A stretch of DNA of 64,000 bases from Pseudolabrys sp. (GCA_017849615.1 JAFIGS010000006.1:94558-158557), one strand, 5' to 3'; counted from the first letter of the stretch, positions 28,554 to 37,556 are shown. A program made the numbers and translations. Notes: generated by a model from the letters alone, not told the origin.

Positions 28554-29621
28554 TCAGACAGCCGCTTTCTTGCGGTTGGCGGCCAGTCTTTCGTCCACCA
28601 GTGCAACCTGGGCGTCGATGGCCGGATGGCTCAGGCCCTTCTGTTTGGCGATGAGCTGCACCAGCTTGTCGGCGCGTTCGATGCTGGGGGCGCCATTATT
28701 GAGGGCGCGGGCGGCCGAGGCCGGACGCGACAGCGACTGCGCCGCAGCGGCGTACTTCTCGAACGGCACGAGGTCGCTCGGCGAGGCGCCGAGCTTGACG
28801 CAAAGGTCGAAGACGAAGTTGTACACCGATTTCGATTCCTCGATGTCGGTCCACACCGCTTCCTGCGCCGTCCGCATGCCGTCCTTGGTGATACAGCGGT
28901 AGTTGCCGGCCAGCAGCATCGCCCACTTCGCGAGCGGCACCCAGATCGAGTCGTAGGCCTTCAGCTTCACCGGCAATTCGATCTTGCCTTCCGGCGCGTC
29001 GAAGCGGGCGGCGTCGACGTCCTTCTCGAGGTTGCGGATGATCTGCGTATCCTTGTCGTCCTCGAAACGCGCGCATTTGAAGTTGGTCGGCAGCGTGACC
29101 AGGAGCTCGTTGGCCTTGCCGTCCGGCGGACGGATCGCCTGAGGGTCGGGGCTGTTGAGCGTGATCTTCTTCGGATCGACCGAATCCCAGACGCGCGGAT
29201 CGGTATAGGCCGCTTCCAGCGCCGCATAATCGAGGCCGGGGATGCGCTTGATATAGGGCAGCGGCGGCATGTTCATGATCGACATGCACGGCACACGCGA
29301 CTTGCCCACCGCGTCGAGCAACTGGCGCACGCCGTCGGAGCGATACTGCGGCTCCTGCATGCACAGCCCGACCAGATCGTATTTGGAAGGATCGACGCCG
29401 GCCGCACCGCCCGCCGTCACCTTGCCCGGCAGTTTGCGCGATTCGAGCAGCACCGGATCCTTGCGGCCGCGCACGGGCAGCGTCACCCTGAAGCCTTCGG
29501 CGTTGATCAGGTCGGCTTCCGCCGGCAGACAGACCAGATGGATGGAATGTCCGCCGAACAGCAGCTTGGAGGCCAGCAACGACCCGTAGGACGCGCCCAT
29601 GAGAAGAATGTTGTATGGCAT
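28554..29621 (-). CDS. Ketopantoate reductase-like (PanE/ApbA) dehydrogenase
   Basis: 355 residues. It opens with a dinucleotide-binding fold MPYNILLMGASYGSLLASKLLFGGHSIHLVCLPAEADLINAEGFRVTLP, close to the PanE/ApbA amino domain but with GASYGSLLASKL in place of the usual GxGxxG. The remainder (LPVKLKAYDSIWVPLAKWAMLLAGNYRCI, where an AYDSIWxPLAKW helix is notable, then EAVWTDIEESKSVYNFV) is not clearly the standard PanE carboxy domain. Probably an NAD(P)-dependent oxidoreductase of unknown substrate. It starts at ATG 29621 with GGAG nearby. Confidence 0.6.
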   Translation of the reverse strand: MPYNILLMGASYGSLLASKLLFGGHSIHLVCLPAEADLINAEGFRVTLPVRGRKDPVLLESRKLPGKVTAGGAAGVDPSKYDLVGLCMQEPQYRSDGVRQLLDAVGKSRVPCMSIMNMPPLPYIKRIPGLDYAALEAAYTDPRVWDSVDPKKITLNSPDPQAIRPPDGKANELLVTLPTNFKCARFEDDKDTQIIRNLEKDVDAARFDAPEGKIELPVKLKAYDSIWVPLAKWAMLLAGNYRCITKDGMRTAQEAVWTDIEESKSVYNFVFDLCVKLGASPSDLVPFEKYAAAAQSLSRPASAARALNNGAPSIERADKLVQLIAKQKGLSHPAIDAQVALVDERLAANRKKAAV

Positions 29622-29717
29622 GGTTGAAGGCTCCCTCGCTCGTTTTTAGCGGCTTTTGTGAATGTGCCTCCGTCCGGACCTGAAGCGGCGGCTCGGCGAG
29701 GCCAATGAACGGGAATG

Positions 29718-30145
29718 CTAGGCGTCCCGGCGCGGCGATGCAATCGCCGGAGGCAGGCCTGGCTCATCCTGCTGTAGCCGGAATACGGCGATGCTGTCGA
29801 GGTGGCCGATGCGGTGTTCCGGCGGCACATGCCGCACGCTCATCGGGTCGGCGCGGCCTTCGAGCAGCGCGCGATAGTTCCTCATCCAGTACGTCGTTTC
29901 CGGATGAGGATCGGCGTGCCCGCCGCTGCGTTCGCTCTACGGCTCGCAAAGGATAGCCAGCGCCAGGTGACGCGGACGATCTCGTCGAGGCTGGCGGCGA
30001 TCGCTTCCGGCCCGACACAAACCAGCGTGACGCTGGTCAGCGCGATATCGACGCTGTTATCCGCGAAGGACAAAGGCGTCGGCTGACGCAAGCGCAAGCT
30101 CGGCGGCGGGCCGAGGACGCGCTTGATGACCGCTTTGAGGGACAT
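29718..30145 (-). pseudogene. Degraded SAM-dependent methyltransferase
   Basis: An 87-codon frame starting at 30145 reads ...PTPLSFADNSVDIALTSVTLV then CVGPEAIAASLDEIVRVT, the post-motif-I region (motif II/III) of class I methyltransferases; motif I with the glycine-rich SAM loop is missing. After about RVT the sense continues in another frame as SERSGGHADPHPETTYWMRN, YRALLEG and VPPEHRIGHLDSIAVFRL up to a TAG at 29718, with an intervening stop. So the gene lacks its amino part and carries at least one frameshift and one nonsense codon. Alternative: an error in the assembly. Confidence 0.55.
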
Positions 30146-30233
30146 GGGCCGCCCCGGGCAAACGCCTGCACAAACGGAACGGGCGGCTGCGCGCACAGGT
30201 CGCTCAGCCGCCCGGATCGAAAAGCCGTGCTTC

Positions 30234-30488
30234 TTACTGGCCGTCGCCCATGCCAATCGGCGCCGCAGCCGGTGCCGGGCTGGGAGCCGGAGCCGCGGCC
30301 GGAGCGGCCTTCGGCGCCGCCTTGCGCTTGGCTGGCTTCCTGGCGGTGGCGGCCTTCTTGGCCTTCTTTGCGGCTTTCTTGACCGACTTCTTCTTCGCGG
30401 CGACGGTTTTTTTCGCCTTCTTCGCCGTCTTTGCCTTCTTCGTTTTCTTGACGGCTTTCTTCGCCGCCTTCTTACGCTTCTTCGCCAT
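30234..30488 (-). CDS. Histone H1-like lysine/alanine-rich protein
   Basis: 84 residues, extremely basic: MAKKRKKAAKKAVKKTKKAK followed by repeated A-K-K units, then an alanine/proline tail ending APIGMGDGQ. This resembles bacterial histone H1-like proteins (AlgP/Hc1-type tails) that bind DNA nonspecifically through lysine repeats. GGAGG precedes the ATG. The internal lysine repeats are prone to slippage, so length may differ between strains. The carboxy tail is unlike ordinary H1 repeats. Confidence 0.8.
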   Translation of the reverse strand: MAKKRKKAAKKAVKKTKKAKTAKKAKKTVAAKKKSVKKAAKKAKKAATARKPAKRKAAPKAAPAAAPAPSPAPAAAPIGMGDGQ

Positions 30489-30669
30489 GATCGACCTCCG
30501 GTCGGTGTTCGAACGATTCGGGATTGAACGATTCGAGTGAGCAAGCCGCGGCCTGACGCCATCGGCCCTTACGCAAAGCTCGTACAAGTGACTGCCTTCC
30601 GCCCGGCGCATCGGCCCGGCTTGCGCCCGGCTTTATTTCGCGCCTCGCGAACCGCCGACCCTCCGGCGC

Positions 30670-31992
30670 TCACGCCGCCGGGTTGAGACCCTCGAGGCGG
30701 ACGAGCGGCTCCGGCATCGGCCCGCCGGTCGCCCAGTCGATCAGTTCGACCGTGTGGACCACCGGTATCGCCGTTCCGGATGCGATCTGAGTCATACAGC
30801 CGATATTGCCGGCTGCGATCACATCCGGCTGGAGCTTTTCGATGTTACCGACCTTGCGGTCCCGCAGCTTCGCCGCGATCGCGGGCTGGAGAATGTTGTA
30901 GGTGCCCGCCGAGCCGCAACACAAATGCCCCTCGGCGATATCTTTGACGACAAAGCCCAACTTGGAAAGCAATTCTTTCGGCGCATGCACTATCTTCTGG
31001 CTGTGCTGCAACGAACAGGCCGCATGATAGGCGACGTTGAGCGGCTGAGCACCCGTAACAGACAACTCAAGCGTGGCCAGATATTCGGTGACATCCCGGG
31101 CCAGGGCCGAGACGCGGGCGGCCTTGCCGGCATAGGCCGGATCGTTCCTGAACATGTGGCCGTAGTCCTTGATCGTGGTGCCGCAACCGGACACGGTGAC
31201 CAGGATCGCGTCCAGCGGCTCTCGTTCGATCTCCGCGGTCCAGGCATCGATCGCGCCCCTGGCCTGCGCGAAAGCCTGCTCCTCCCGCCCCATGTGATGG
31301 GTCAGCGAGCCGCAACAGCCCTCCTCCTCGGCGATCACCACCTCGACGCCGTGGCGGTTGAGCAGGCGGATGGTCGCCTCGTTGGTCGAAGGCCGCAGTA
31401 CCGGACCGACGCAGCCGCCAAGCAGCGCCACCCGGCCGCGGCGTTCACCCGCCGCGGGATGAACCGCGCGGCCGCGGTCGGCGACCAGCGCCGGAATGCT
31501 GGCCGGGGTCAGCCGCAACATGGCTGCAACCCGCGCCATGCCGACTGCGGCCAAAATCGGCGCAAAAGGACGCGCCAGCCATCCACCAACCGCGGCGAGA
31601 CGGAACAGCGACCGGTTGGTCAGCACATGCGCCAGCATGGCCCGGATCGCCCGGTCGTGCAGCGGGCGCTTGTAGGTCTTCTCGATGTGATCCCGGGCAT
31701 GATCGACCAGGTGCATGTAATGCACGCCGGACGGACAGGTGGTCATGCAGGACAGGCAGGACAGGCAGCGGTCGATGTGCTTGACCACCTCGCGCGTGGC
31801 GGGCCGGTCGTTCTCCAGCATGTCCTTGATCAGGTAAATCCGCCCACGCGGGCTGTCCAGTTCGTCGCCGAGCAGCACATAGGTCGGGCAGGTCGCAGTG
31901 CAGAAGCCGCAATGCACGCAGGCGCGCAGGATCTTGTCCGCTTCGGCGGTCTGCGGATCGGCAAGCTGGGCCAGCGAAAAGTTGGTTTGCAT
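30670..31992 (-). CDS. glcF: Glycolate oxidase iron-sulfur subunit GlcF
   Basis: 440-residue subunit that carries electrons from the flavin subunits to the membrane quinone pool. Two 4Fe-4S ferredoxin motifs are visible, CVHCGFCTATCP and CLSCLSCMTTCP, plus two CCG domains (EEEGCCGSLTHHMG and HLCCGSAGTYNILQP). The third gene of glcD-glcE-glcF, 8 bases after glcE. ATG 31992 is chosen over upstream in-frame starts. The complex oxidises glycolate to glyoxylate. Confidence 0.94.
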   Translation of the reverse strand: MQTNFSLAQLADPQTAEADKILRACVHCGFCTATCPTYVLLGDELDSPRGRIYLIKDMLENDRPATREVVKHIDRCLSCLSCMTTCPSGVHYMHLVDHARDHIEKTYKRPLHDRAIRAMLAHVLTNRSLFRLAAVGGWLARPFAPILAAVGMARVAAMLRLTPASIPALVADRGRAVHPAAGERRGRVALLGGCVGPVLRPSTNEATIRLLNRHGVEVVIAEEEGCCGSLTHHMGREEQAFAQARGAIDAWTAEIEREPLDAILVTVSGCGTTIKDYGHMFRNDPAYAGKAARVSALARDVTEYLATLELSVTGAQPLNVAYHAACSLQHSQKIVHAPKELLSKLGFVVKDIAEGHLCCGSAGTYNILQPAIAAKLRDRKVGNIEKLQPDVIAAGNIGCMTQIASGTAIPVVHTVELIDWATGGPMPEPLVRLEGLNPAA

Positions 31993-32000
31993 AATTCTTC

Positions 32001-33215
32001 TTACACCCCTGCCCATATGCGGCCGGGATTGAACACGCCCTTGGGATCGAAGCTGTCCTTCACGCGCCGGTTCAAGGCTGCAAGACCAGGCTCCTGCGGC
32101 TGGAACACATCGACCGACGCCCGCAGCGAGGCCGGCGCCCGGATCAGCGTGGCATGACCACCGATCTCGGCGACGGCGCGCCGGATCGAGCCGGCATCGG
32201 CTTCATTCTCGAACGGCATCGCAACCCAGACAAGACCGCCGCCCCAGTCGTAGAACATCTGCGCCGCCGGGGTGATGAGGTCGACCAGTTTGTGCGCCTG
32301 CGCCGGCGCGGTGGAAATCCGCCAGAGCGGCCGGGCGCGGGCCGCCTCCGTGGCGAAGGGAGAGACCTCGCGCACCGACCGCCACAATGCCTTTGAATTC
32401 GCCTCATCCAGAGCCACCGCGCTGCCGAATGGCTGCATGAGCTTGAGCAGCATACCGGTACGGTGCGCCACCGACGGTGCCACGCCCTCGAGCCGCAGCA
32501 CGGTCGCCGCTTCCGGTTTCGGCAACCCGTCGAAATAGGAGGCGACATGGTCGGGCAGATGCGCAGCTGCCGAGACGTCGCAGGACGAGCCCAGCGCTGC
32601 CGCCATCGCTGCGCAGGCCTGCGCGTCGGCAAGGCCCTCGACCACAACGGTCGCCTGTGTCTCGGGCTTCGGCAGCACCTTGACGGTGACCTCAGTCATC
32701 GCCGCCAGAGTGCCCCACGAGCCGGCCAGCACCTTGCACAGGTCGTAGCCGGTAACGTTCTTCACCACCCGGCCGCCAGTCTTCACGGTCTCGCCGCGCC
32801 CGGTCACGACCGTCGCACCGAGGAAGTGATCGCGCGCGGCGCCGGCCTTGATGCGGCGCGAGCCCGCGAGATTGACCGCCAGCGTGCCGCCGATGGTTCC
32901 GTGCCCCGCCTCCTGGCCGAGCAGCGGCCCGTAATCCATCGGTTCAAAATCAAGCTGCTGATTGTTGTCGTCCAGGACCTTCTCGATCTCCGCCAGGGGC
33001 GTGCCGGCGCGCACAGACAGGATCAGTTCATCCGGCTCATAGAGAAGGATTCCGGAAAGGGCCGACAGATCGAGCGTCATTTCGGTCTGGCTTGGCCGGC
33101 CAAGCGCCCGCTTGCTGCCGGTGCCGACGACCTCGTACGCCTTCTCGCTGCCGAGCGCCCATTGCACGGCTTCTTCGACCTGGGCGGTGTCGGCGGGTTT
33201 CAATACATCGGTCAC
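32001..33215 (-). CDS. glcE: Glycolate oxidase FAD-binding subunit GlcE
   Basis: 404 residues of the PCMH/VAO FAD-binding fold: VGTGSKRALGRPSQTEMTLDLSALSGI, EAGHGTIGGTLAVNLAGSRRIKAGAARDHFLGATVV and GRVVKNVTGYDLCKVLAGSWGTLAAMTEVTVKVLP contact FAD. The end, LNRRVKDSFDPKGVFNPGRIWAGV, is the standard closing motif of the family. Second gene of the operon, starting 33 bases after glcD. Confidence 0.93.
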   Translation of the reverse strand: MTDVLKPADTAQVEEAVQWALGSEKAYEVVGTGSKRALGRPSQTEMTLDLSALSGILLYEPDELILSVRAGTPLAEIEKVLDDNNQQLDFEPMDYGPLLGQEAGHGTIGGTLAVNLAGSRRIKAGAARDHFLGATVVTGRGETVKTGGRVVKNVTGYDLCKVLAGSWGTLAAMTEVTVKVLPKPETQATVVVEGLADAQACAAMAAALGSSCDVSAAAHLPDHVASYFDGLPKPEAATVLRLEGVAPSVAHRTGMLLKLMQPFGSAVALDEANSKALWRSVREVSPFATEAARARPLWRISTAPAQAHKLVDLITPAAQMFYDWGGGLVWVAMPFENEADAGSIRRAVAEIGGHATLIRAPASLRASVDVFQPQEPGLAALNRRVKDSFDPKGVFNPGRIWAGV

Positions 33216-33248
33216 GAAAAAGGCTCGGCAAACGGGGGACGGCGTGAA

Positions 33249-34742
33249 TCAAAACCGCGGCAGATCCGGGAACGGTACCTGTCCGCCCGAGATATGCATA
33301 CGCCCGAGTTCGGCGCAGCGGTGCAGTTGCGGAAACACCTTGCCCGGATTGAGCAGCCCCTTGGCGTCGAAGGCGCATTTGAGGCGCTGCTGCGCATTGA
33401 GATCGATCTCGGAGAACATTGCCGGCATCAGGTCGCGCTTTTCGACGCCCACGCCATGCTCGCCGGTCAGCACGCCGCCGACCTCGACACACAGCCGCAG
33501 AATGTCGGCGCCGAACTCCTCGGCGCGGTCGAGTTCGCCCGGCTTGTTGGAGTCGTACAGGATCAGCGGATGCAGGTTGCCGTCGCCGGCGTGAAACACA
33601 TTGGCGACGCCGAGTTGATATTTTTCCGACAGCTCCTTCATACGCGCCAGCACCAAAGGCAGCTTCGCGCGCGGAATGGTGCCGTCCATGCAGTAATAAT
33701 CCGGCGAAATACGGCCGGCCGCGGGGAACGCCGCCTTGCGGCCGGCCCAGAACAACAGACGCTGCGCCTCCGACTGCGACGCCTGACACGACACCGCGCC
33801 GCAATCCTTGGCGATGCTTTCCACGCGCGCGATCAGATGATCGACTTCCGCCGCCGGACCGTCGAGCTCGACGATCAGCAGCGCCTCGACATCCAGCGGA
33901 TAACCGGCATGGACGAACTCCTCAACCGCATGGATCGCCGGACGGTCCATCATCTCCATGCCGCCCGGGATGATGCCCGCGGCAATGATCTTCGAGACGC
34001 AGGCGCCGCCCTGCTCCGAGGTTGGGAAGCCGATCAGCACCGCGCGCGCGGTTTCCGGCTTCTTGAGGATGCGTACCGTCACTTCGGTGACGACGCCGAG
34101 CAATCCTTCAGAGCCGACGACAAGACCGAGCAAGTCGTAGCCTTCCGAGTCGAGATGCTTGCCGCCGAGCCGCACGACCTCGCCGGTCATCAGCACGATC
34201 TCGCAGCCCAGCACATTGTTGGTGGTCATGCCGTATTTCAGGCAATGGACGCCGCCGGAATTTTCCGCGACATTGCCGCCGATGGTGCAGGCGATCTGCG
34301 ACGACGGGTCGGGTGCATAATAGAAGCCGGCATGAGCAACCGCATTCGACACCGCGAGATTGGTGACGCCGGGCTCGACCACGGCAATCCGGTTGTCGAA
34401 ATCGATCTCGCGGATCCGGTTGAACTTGGCCATGCCGAGCAGCACACCGTCCGCCAGCGGCAGAGCGCCGCCCGAAAGCGAGGTCCCGGCGCCGCGCGGC
34501 ACCACCTTGATGCTTTCGGCGTGGCAATACCTCAGGATTTCGGCAACCTGCTGCGTCGTTTCCGGCAGCACCACCACCATCGGCAACTGGCGATAGGCGG
34601 TCAGCCCGTCCGACTCGAACGGCTTCATCTCGCGTTCGCGGTCGATCACGCCCTCGCCGGGTACGATCGTGCGGAGCGCCTTGACGATCTCTGCGCGGCG
34701 GCCAAGAACCGCTTGGTCCGCTTCGGGCATTTTGACCGACAT
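33249..34742 (-). CDS. glcD: Glycolate oxidase catalytic FAD subunit GlcD
   Basis: 497-residue D-2-hydroxyacid dehydrogenase subunit. FAD-binding PCMH domain: VVVLPETTQQVAEILRYC, VVPRGAGTSLSGGALPLADGVLLGM, IGGNVAENSGGVHCLKYGMTTNNVLGCEIV. The carboxy cap domain has HAGDGNLHPLILYD and GVLTGEHGVGVEKRDLM, and ends DAKGLLNPGKVFP. First gene of glcDEF. ATG 34742 has a GGAG upstream; a TTG directly before it is less likely. The operon allows growth on or detoxification of glycolate. Confidence 0.94.
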   Translation of the reverse strand: MSVKMPEADQAVLGRRAEIVKALRTIVPGEGVIDREREMKPFESDGLTAYRQLPMVVVLPETTQQVAEILRYCHAESIKVVPRGAGTSLSGGALPLADGVLLGMAKFNRIREIDFDNRIAVVEPGVTNLAVSNAVAHAGFYYAPDPSSQIACTIGGNVAENSGGVHCLKYGMTTNNVLGCEIVLMTGEVVRLGGKHLDSEGYDLLGLVVGSEGLLGVVTEVTVRILKKPETARAVLIGFPTSEQGGACVSKIIAAGIIPGGMEMMDRPAIHAVEEFVHAGYPLDVEALLIVELDGPAAEVDHLIARVESIAKDCGAVSCQASQSEAQRLLFWAGRKAAFPAAGRISPDYYCMDGTIPRAKLPLVLARMKELSEKYQLGVANVFHAGDGNLHPLILYDSNKPGELDRAEEFGADILRLCVEVGGVLTGEHGVGVEKRDLMPAMFSEIDLNAQQRLKCAFDAKGLLNPGKVFPQLHRCAELGRMHISGGQVPFPDLPRF

Positions 34743-34901
34743 CAATAATTCTCCCGGGCCGCGTTATATCCCGGCCGTCTGTGTCTGCGACGATACCAGC
34801 CATTCGGACAGGTTGACACCGTCGGCGGGTGAAAGCATTTCGATATCGGAATATAAGTGGTTCAGGGGCCGGTGTCCCTGCCCGACAAAAGGAAACATGC
34901 G

Positions 34902-35300
34902 ATGACAAAGACCTTGTTCCGGAGTGCGCTCTGCGGGGCCGCGTTGCTTGCTTTCGCGACGCACAATGTCGCGGCCCAGGATCTCGCGGCTGGCGAAAAC
35001 TCGTTCAAGAAATGCCTGGCCTGCCACGCCGTCGGCGAGGACGCCAAAAACAAGGTTGGACCCATCCTCAATGGTCTGGATGGCCGTCATTCCGGATCGG
35101 TGGCAGGCTATACTTATAGCGACGCCAACAAGAATTCGGGCATTACCTGGAACGAGGCCGAGTTCCTCGACTACATCAAGGACCCGCGCGCCAAGATCAA
35201 GGGCACCAAGATGATCTTCCCGGGCATCAAGAACGAGACCGAGGCCAAGAACCTCTGGGCCTACCTCGCGCAGTTCGACGCCAGCGGCAAGAAGAAGTAG
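34902..35300 (+). CDS. Class I c-type cytochrome
   Basis: 132 residues with signal peptide (MTKTLFRSALCGAALLAFATHNVAAQ) directing it to the periplasm. Haem is attached at CLACH in GENSFKKCLACHAVGEDAKNKVGPILNGLDGRHSG, and the methionine ligand is in GTKMIFPGIKNE. Length and spacing match cytochrome c2/c550-type electron carriers. ATG 34902 follows AAGGAAA. It is divergent from the glycolate oxidase operon, but no direct link between the two is shown. Confidence 0.93.
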   Translation: MTKTLFRSALCGAALLAFATHNVAAQDLAAGENSFKKCLACHAVGEDAKNKVGPILNGLDGRHSGSVAGYTYSDANKNSGITWNEAEFLDYIKDPRAKIKGTKMIFPGIKNETEAKNLWAYLAQFDASGKKK

Positions 35301-35337
35301 CCGCCGCGGCTCGATATCGGTCGCAGGCGCGGCGCCT

Positions 35338-35351
35338 TTGACCTCGGTCAA
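35338..35351 (+). promoter_or_regulatory. FNR/FixK-like box upstream of a universal stress protein gene
   Basis: TTGACCTCGGTCAA is a perfect palindrome matching TTGAY-N4-RTCAA, the site for Crp/Fnr-family regulators such as FixK or FNR. A TATTAT at 35377-35382 would be the -10, placing the box near -42 to -45, suitable for class II activation. The start codon of the gene is at 35422. Confidence 0.6.
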
Positions 35352-35421
35352 GGTCGCCGCGCACTGGTGGTATCACTATTATAGTAGTGGGGCATCCCAA
35401 GCCCCCAAGGGAGTGGCCATT

Positions 35422-36249
35422 ATGATCAAGGATATCGTTGTCAATCTCGGTCTCGGCGCGAAGGATCCCGCCGGCGACTACGCCGTCGCACTCGGTGAAG
35501 CTTTGGAAGCGCATGTGGCAGGCATCGCCTTTGCCTATGAGCCGGTCATCCCGGGTGCGGTGATGGGCGGCATTCCGCCGGAATTCATCGAAGCGCAGCG
35601 CACCGAAGCCGACAAGAAGGCCAAGGACGCGATCGTCCGGTTCGAGGCCGCCGCTAAGCGCGCCGGCCTGTCCGCTGAATCGCGCGTCATTTCCGCCAGC
35701 ATGTCGAGCGCCGCGGATCAGTTCGCCCGGATCGGTCGCCGCTTCGACCTCGTCGTTGTCGGCCAGGCCGACCCAGACGAAGGCATCCAGGACGAGGTCG
35801 TCGACGAGACGGCGCTGTTCGAGTCCGGCCGGCCGGTGGTTTTCGTACCGTTCGTGCAGAAGGGCGGCGTGAAGCTCGACCGCGTTATGGTGTGCTGGGA
35901 CGGCGGCCGCGCCGCCACGCGCGCCATCGCCGACAGCCTGCCCTTGCTCAGAAAGGCCAAGCAGGTCGAGATCGTCATGATCGCGAGCAAGTCGGCCAAG
36001 GGCGACGAGGTTGCCGGCGCCGACCTCGGCCAACATCTGGCGCGGCACGGCCTCAAGGTGGACGTCAAGCGCATCACCTCGCCGGACATCGACGTCGCGT
36101 CCACCATTCTGTCCTACGCCGCGGATTCCAGCGCCGACATGATCGTGATGGGCGGCTATGGCCATTCGCGCCTGCGCGAATTCATCCTCGGCGGCGCCAC
36201 GCGCGGCATTCTCGAGAGCATGACGGTGCCGGTCCTGATGTCGCACTAG
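35422..36249 (+). CDS. Universal stress protein (two-domain UspA)
   Basis: 275 residues with two Usp-like halves: MIKDIVVNLGLGAKDPAGDYAVALGEALEAHVAGIAF and VMVCWDGGRAATRAIADSLPLL...VEIVMIAS. The second half ends SADMIVMGGYGHSRLREFILGGATRGILESMTVPVLMSH, the ATP-binding G-2x-G-9x-G(S/T) motif with TRG in the last position. The first half lacks that motif. The upstream FNR/FixK-like box suggests induction at low oxygen. The next gene, a GNAT enzyme, follows after 52 bases. Confidence 0.9.
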   Translation: MIKDIVVNLGLGAKDPAGDYAVALGEALEAHVAGIAFAYEPVIPGAVMGGIPPEFIEAQRTEADKKAKDAIVRFEAAAKRAGLSAESRVISASMSSAADQFARIGRRFDLVVVGQADPDEGIQDEVVDETALFESGRPVVFVPFVQKGGVKLDRVMVCWDGGRAATRAIADSLPLLRKAKQVEIVMIASKSAKGDEVAGADLGQHLARHGLKVDVKRITSPDIDVASTILSYAADSSADMIVMGGYGHSRLREFILGGATRGILESMTVPVLMSH

Positions 36250-36301
36250 CGGCTGTTCCGGGAGCGGCGCGGCGCCGCTCCCGGATGACGGAGGAGCGGA
36301 A

Positions 36302-36829
36302 GTGCTTTCAGAACACGTCAGGCTGCTCAATGGCGACCCGGTCTTCATCCGCCCGCTCACGCCCGACGACGCCGCGCTCTATCCGGATTTTCTATCCAAG
36401 GTGACCAGCTTCGATCTGCGGCTGCGCTTCTTCTCGGTGATCCGCGAACTCACGCCCGAGATGATCGATAAACTCGTCCATTATGACCCGAACAGCGCCA
36501 TGGCTTTCGTCGCGCTCGACGCCGACGGCAAATTGCTCGGCGTCGTCCGTCTGCACGACGACGACAAACATGAGACCGGCGAGTTCGCCATTCTGCTGCG
36601 CTCACACCTCAAGGGCCGTGGCCTCGGCTGGCTGATGATGAAGCACATGATCGCCTATGCGAAGGAACATGGCCTGAAGACGGTAAGCGGCCAGGTGCTG
36701 GCGGAAAATACCACCATGCTGCAGATGTGCGGCGAACTCGGCTTCCACAGCCGCCACGACCCCGACGATCCGGGCACCTACCACGTCGAACTGATGCTCG
36801 CCGATGTGCCCGTTGAGGCGGTCGCGTAA
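36302..36829 (+). CDS. GNAT-family N-acetyltransferase
   Basis: 175 residues. It begins GDPVFIRPLTPDDAALYPDFLSKVTSFDLRLRFFS, similar to the GNAT domain of Pat/YfiQ-type protein lysine acetyltransferases, and carries the acetyl-CoA loop in LRSHLKGRGLGWLMMKHMIAYAKEHGL, then GQVLAENTTMLQMCGELGF. The GTG at 36302 has a strong GGAGGAGCGGAA upstream. It probably shares a transcript with the universal stress protein gene, which would fit regulation of metabolism at low oxygen, but this is inference. Confidence 0.85.
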   Translation: MLSEHVRLLNGDPVFIRPLTPDDAALYPDFLSKVTSFDLRLRFFSVIRELTPEMIDKLVHYDPNSAMAFVALDADGKLLGVVRLHDDDKHETGEFAILLRSHLKGRGLGWLMMKHMIAYAKEHGLKTVSGQVLAENTTMLQMCGELGFHSRHDPDDPGTYHVELMLADVPVEAVA

Positions 36830-36837
36830 AAGCGACC

Positions 36838-37488
36838 TTAGGTCAGCACCACCTGCGCCACCATGCCGCGGGCGCGCGCGTCGATGACGCCGAGGGCGCG
36901 GAGCGAGAACAGGGTCACCGTCTGCACCGCTTCGCGGGCTGCCGCGGCATCGGCATAGCCTGGGGCCTGCGGGCTGAGCAGGCCCTCCATCAGCGCGCCG
37001 ACGATCGCCAGCGCCGCCAGCCGCGCGTCCTGCTCGGGCAGGAAGCGCAGACCGATGGCAATGTTGATGCGGCGTTCCAGTTCGCCGGCGAGCGACTGGC
37101 GGAAGTCCACCCGCATGACGTCCACCTCGGCATCGACCGCCTCGCCGATCACCGCCCAGGCCAACTTGCGCTCCGTGAGCGCCCGCGCCGCGAAGCGGGC
37201 GATGCCGGAGGCCAGCGCCGACAGCGGGCCCGGCGCCGCATCGGCCGCGGTCTGCATGGCCTCGAGCTCGCGCCCGGCAACGGCCGCGATCAACTCGGCG
37301 ACAAGGTCATTCTTGGTCGGGAAATAGCGGTAGACGGTGCCGGCGGCGATGCCGGCACGCCCGGCAACGGCGGACACCTGGACAGCCGCCATGCCGCCTT
37401 CCGCCGCCAGGGCGATGGCAGCTTCCAGGATGGCCTTCTCGCGCTCGGCAAGACGGCGGATGACATCATCGGTCCGGCGATAGGGCAT
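36838..37488 (-). CDS. TetR-family transcriptional regulator
   Basis: 216 residues. The amino-terminal helix-turn-helix is typical: EREKAILEAAIALAAEGGMAAVQVSAVAGRAGIAAGTVYRYFPTKNDLVAELI. The ligand-binding part is helical and unassigned. A perfect 9-4-9 palindrome (37493-37514) lies directly before the start codon and is the obvious autoregulatory operator. The thiamine-diphosphate enzyme gene upstream on the same strand ends 68 bases away and may be the co-regulated partner, although the operator sits between the two. Confidence 0.92.
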   Translation of the reverse strand: MPYRRTDDVIRRLAEREKAILEAAIALAAEGGMAAVQVSAVAGRAGIAAGTVYRYFPTKNDLVAELIAAVAGRELEAMQTAADAAPGPLSALASGIARFAARALTERKLAWAVIGEAVDAEVDVMRVDFRQSLAGELERRINIAIGLRFLPEQDARLAALAIVGALMEGLLSPQAPGYADAAAAREAVQTVTLFSLRALGVIDARARGMVAQVVLT

Positions 37489-37492
37489 TCAA

Positions 37493-37514
37493 CGAGTGAA
37501 TAGCGATTCACTCG
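37493..37514 (-). promoter_or_regulatory. Palindromic operator of the TetR regulator
   Basis: CGAGTGAAT, AGCG, ATTCACTCG: a 22-bp perfect inverted repeat four bases before the TetR start codon. TGAAT-N4-ATTCA cores are common TetR-type operators. Binding here would block the gene's own promoter or initiation. Confidence 0.75.
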
Positions 37515-37556
37515 ATTGTGACAAGGGCCTGCGCCGCCAGATGCCGGACGGAGCCG

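Noticed and set aside
29882-30562. A 226-codon arginine-rich frame over the histone-like gene
   Set aside because: It is the shifted reading of lysine codons of the H1-like gene joined to the methyltransferase remnant, with no believable start.
32463-34748. A 761-codon plus-strand frame
   Set aside because: Antisense to glcE and glcD, which are well supported by FAD-binding motifs.
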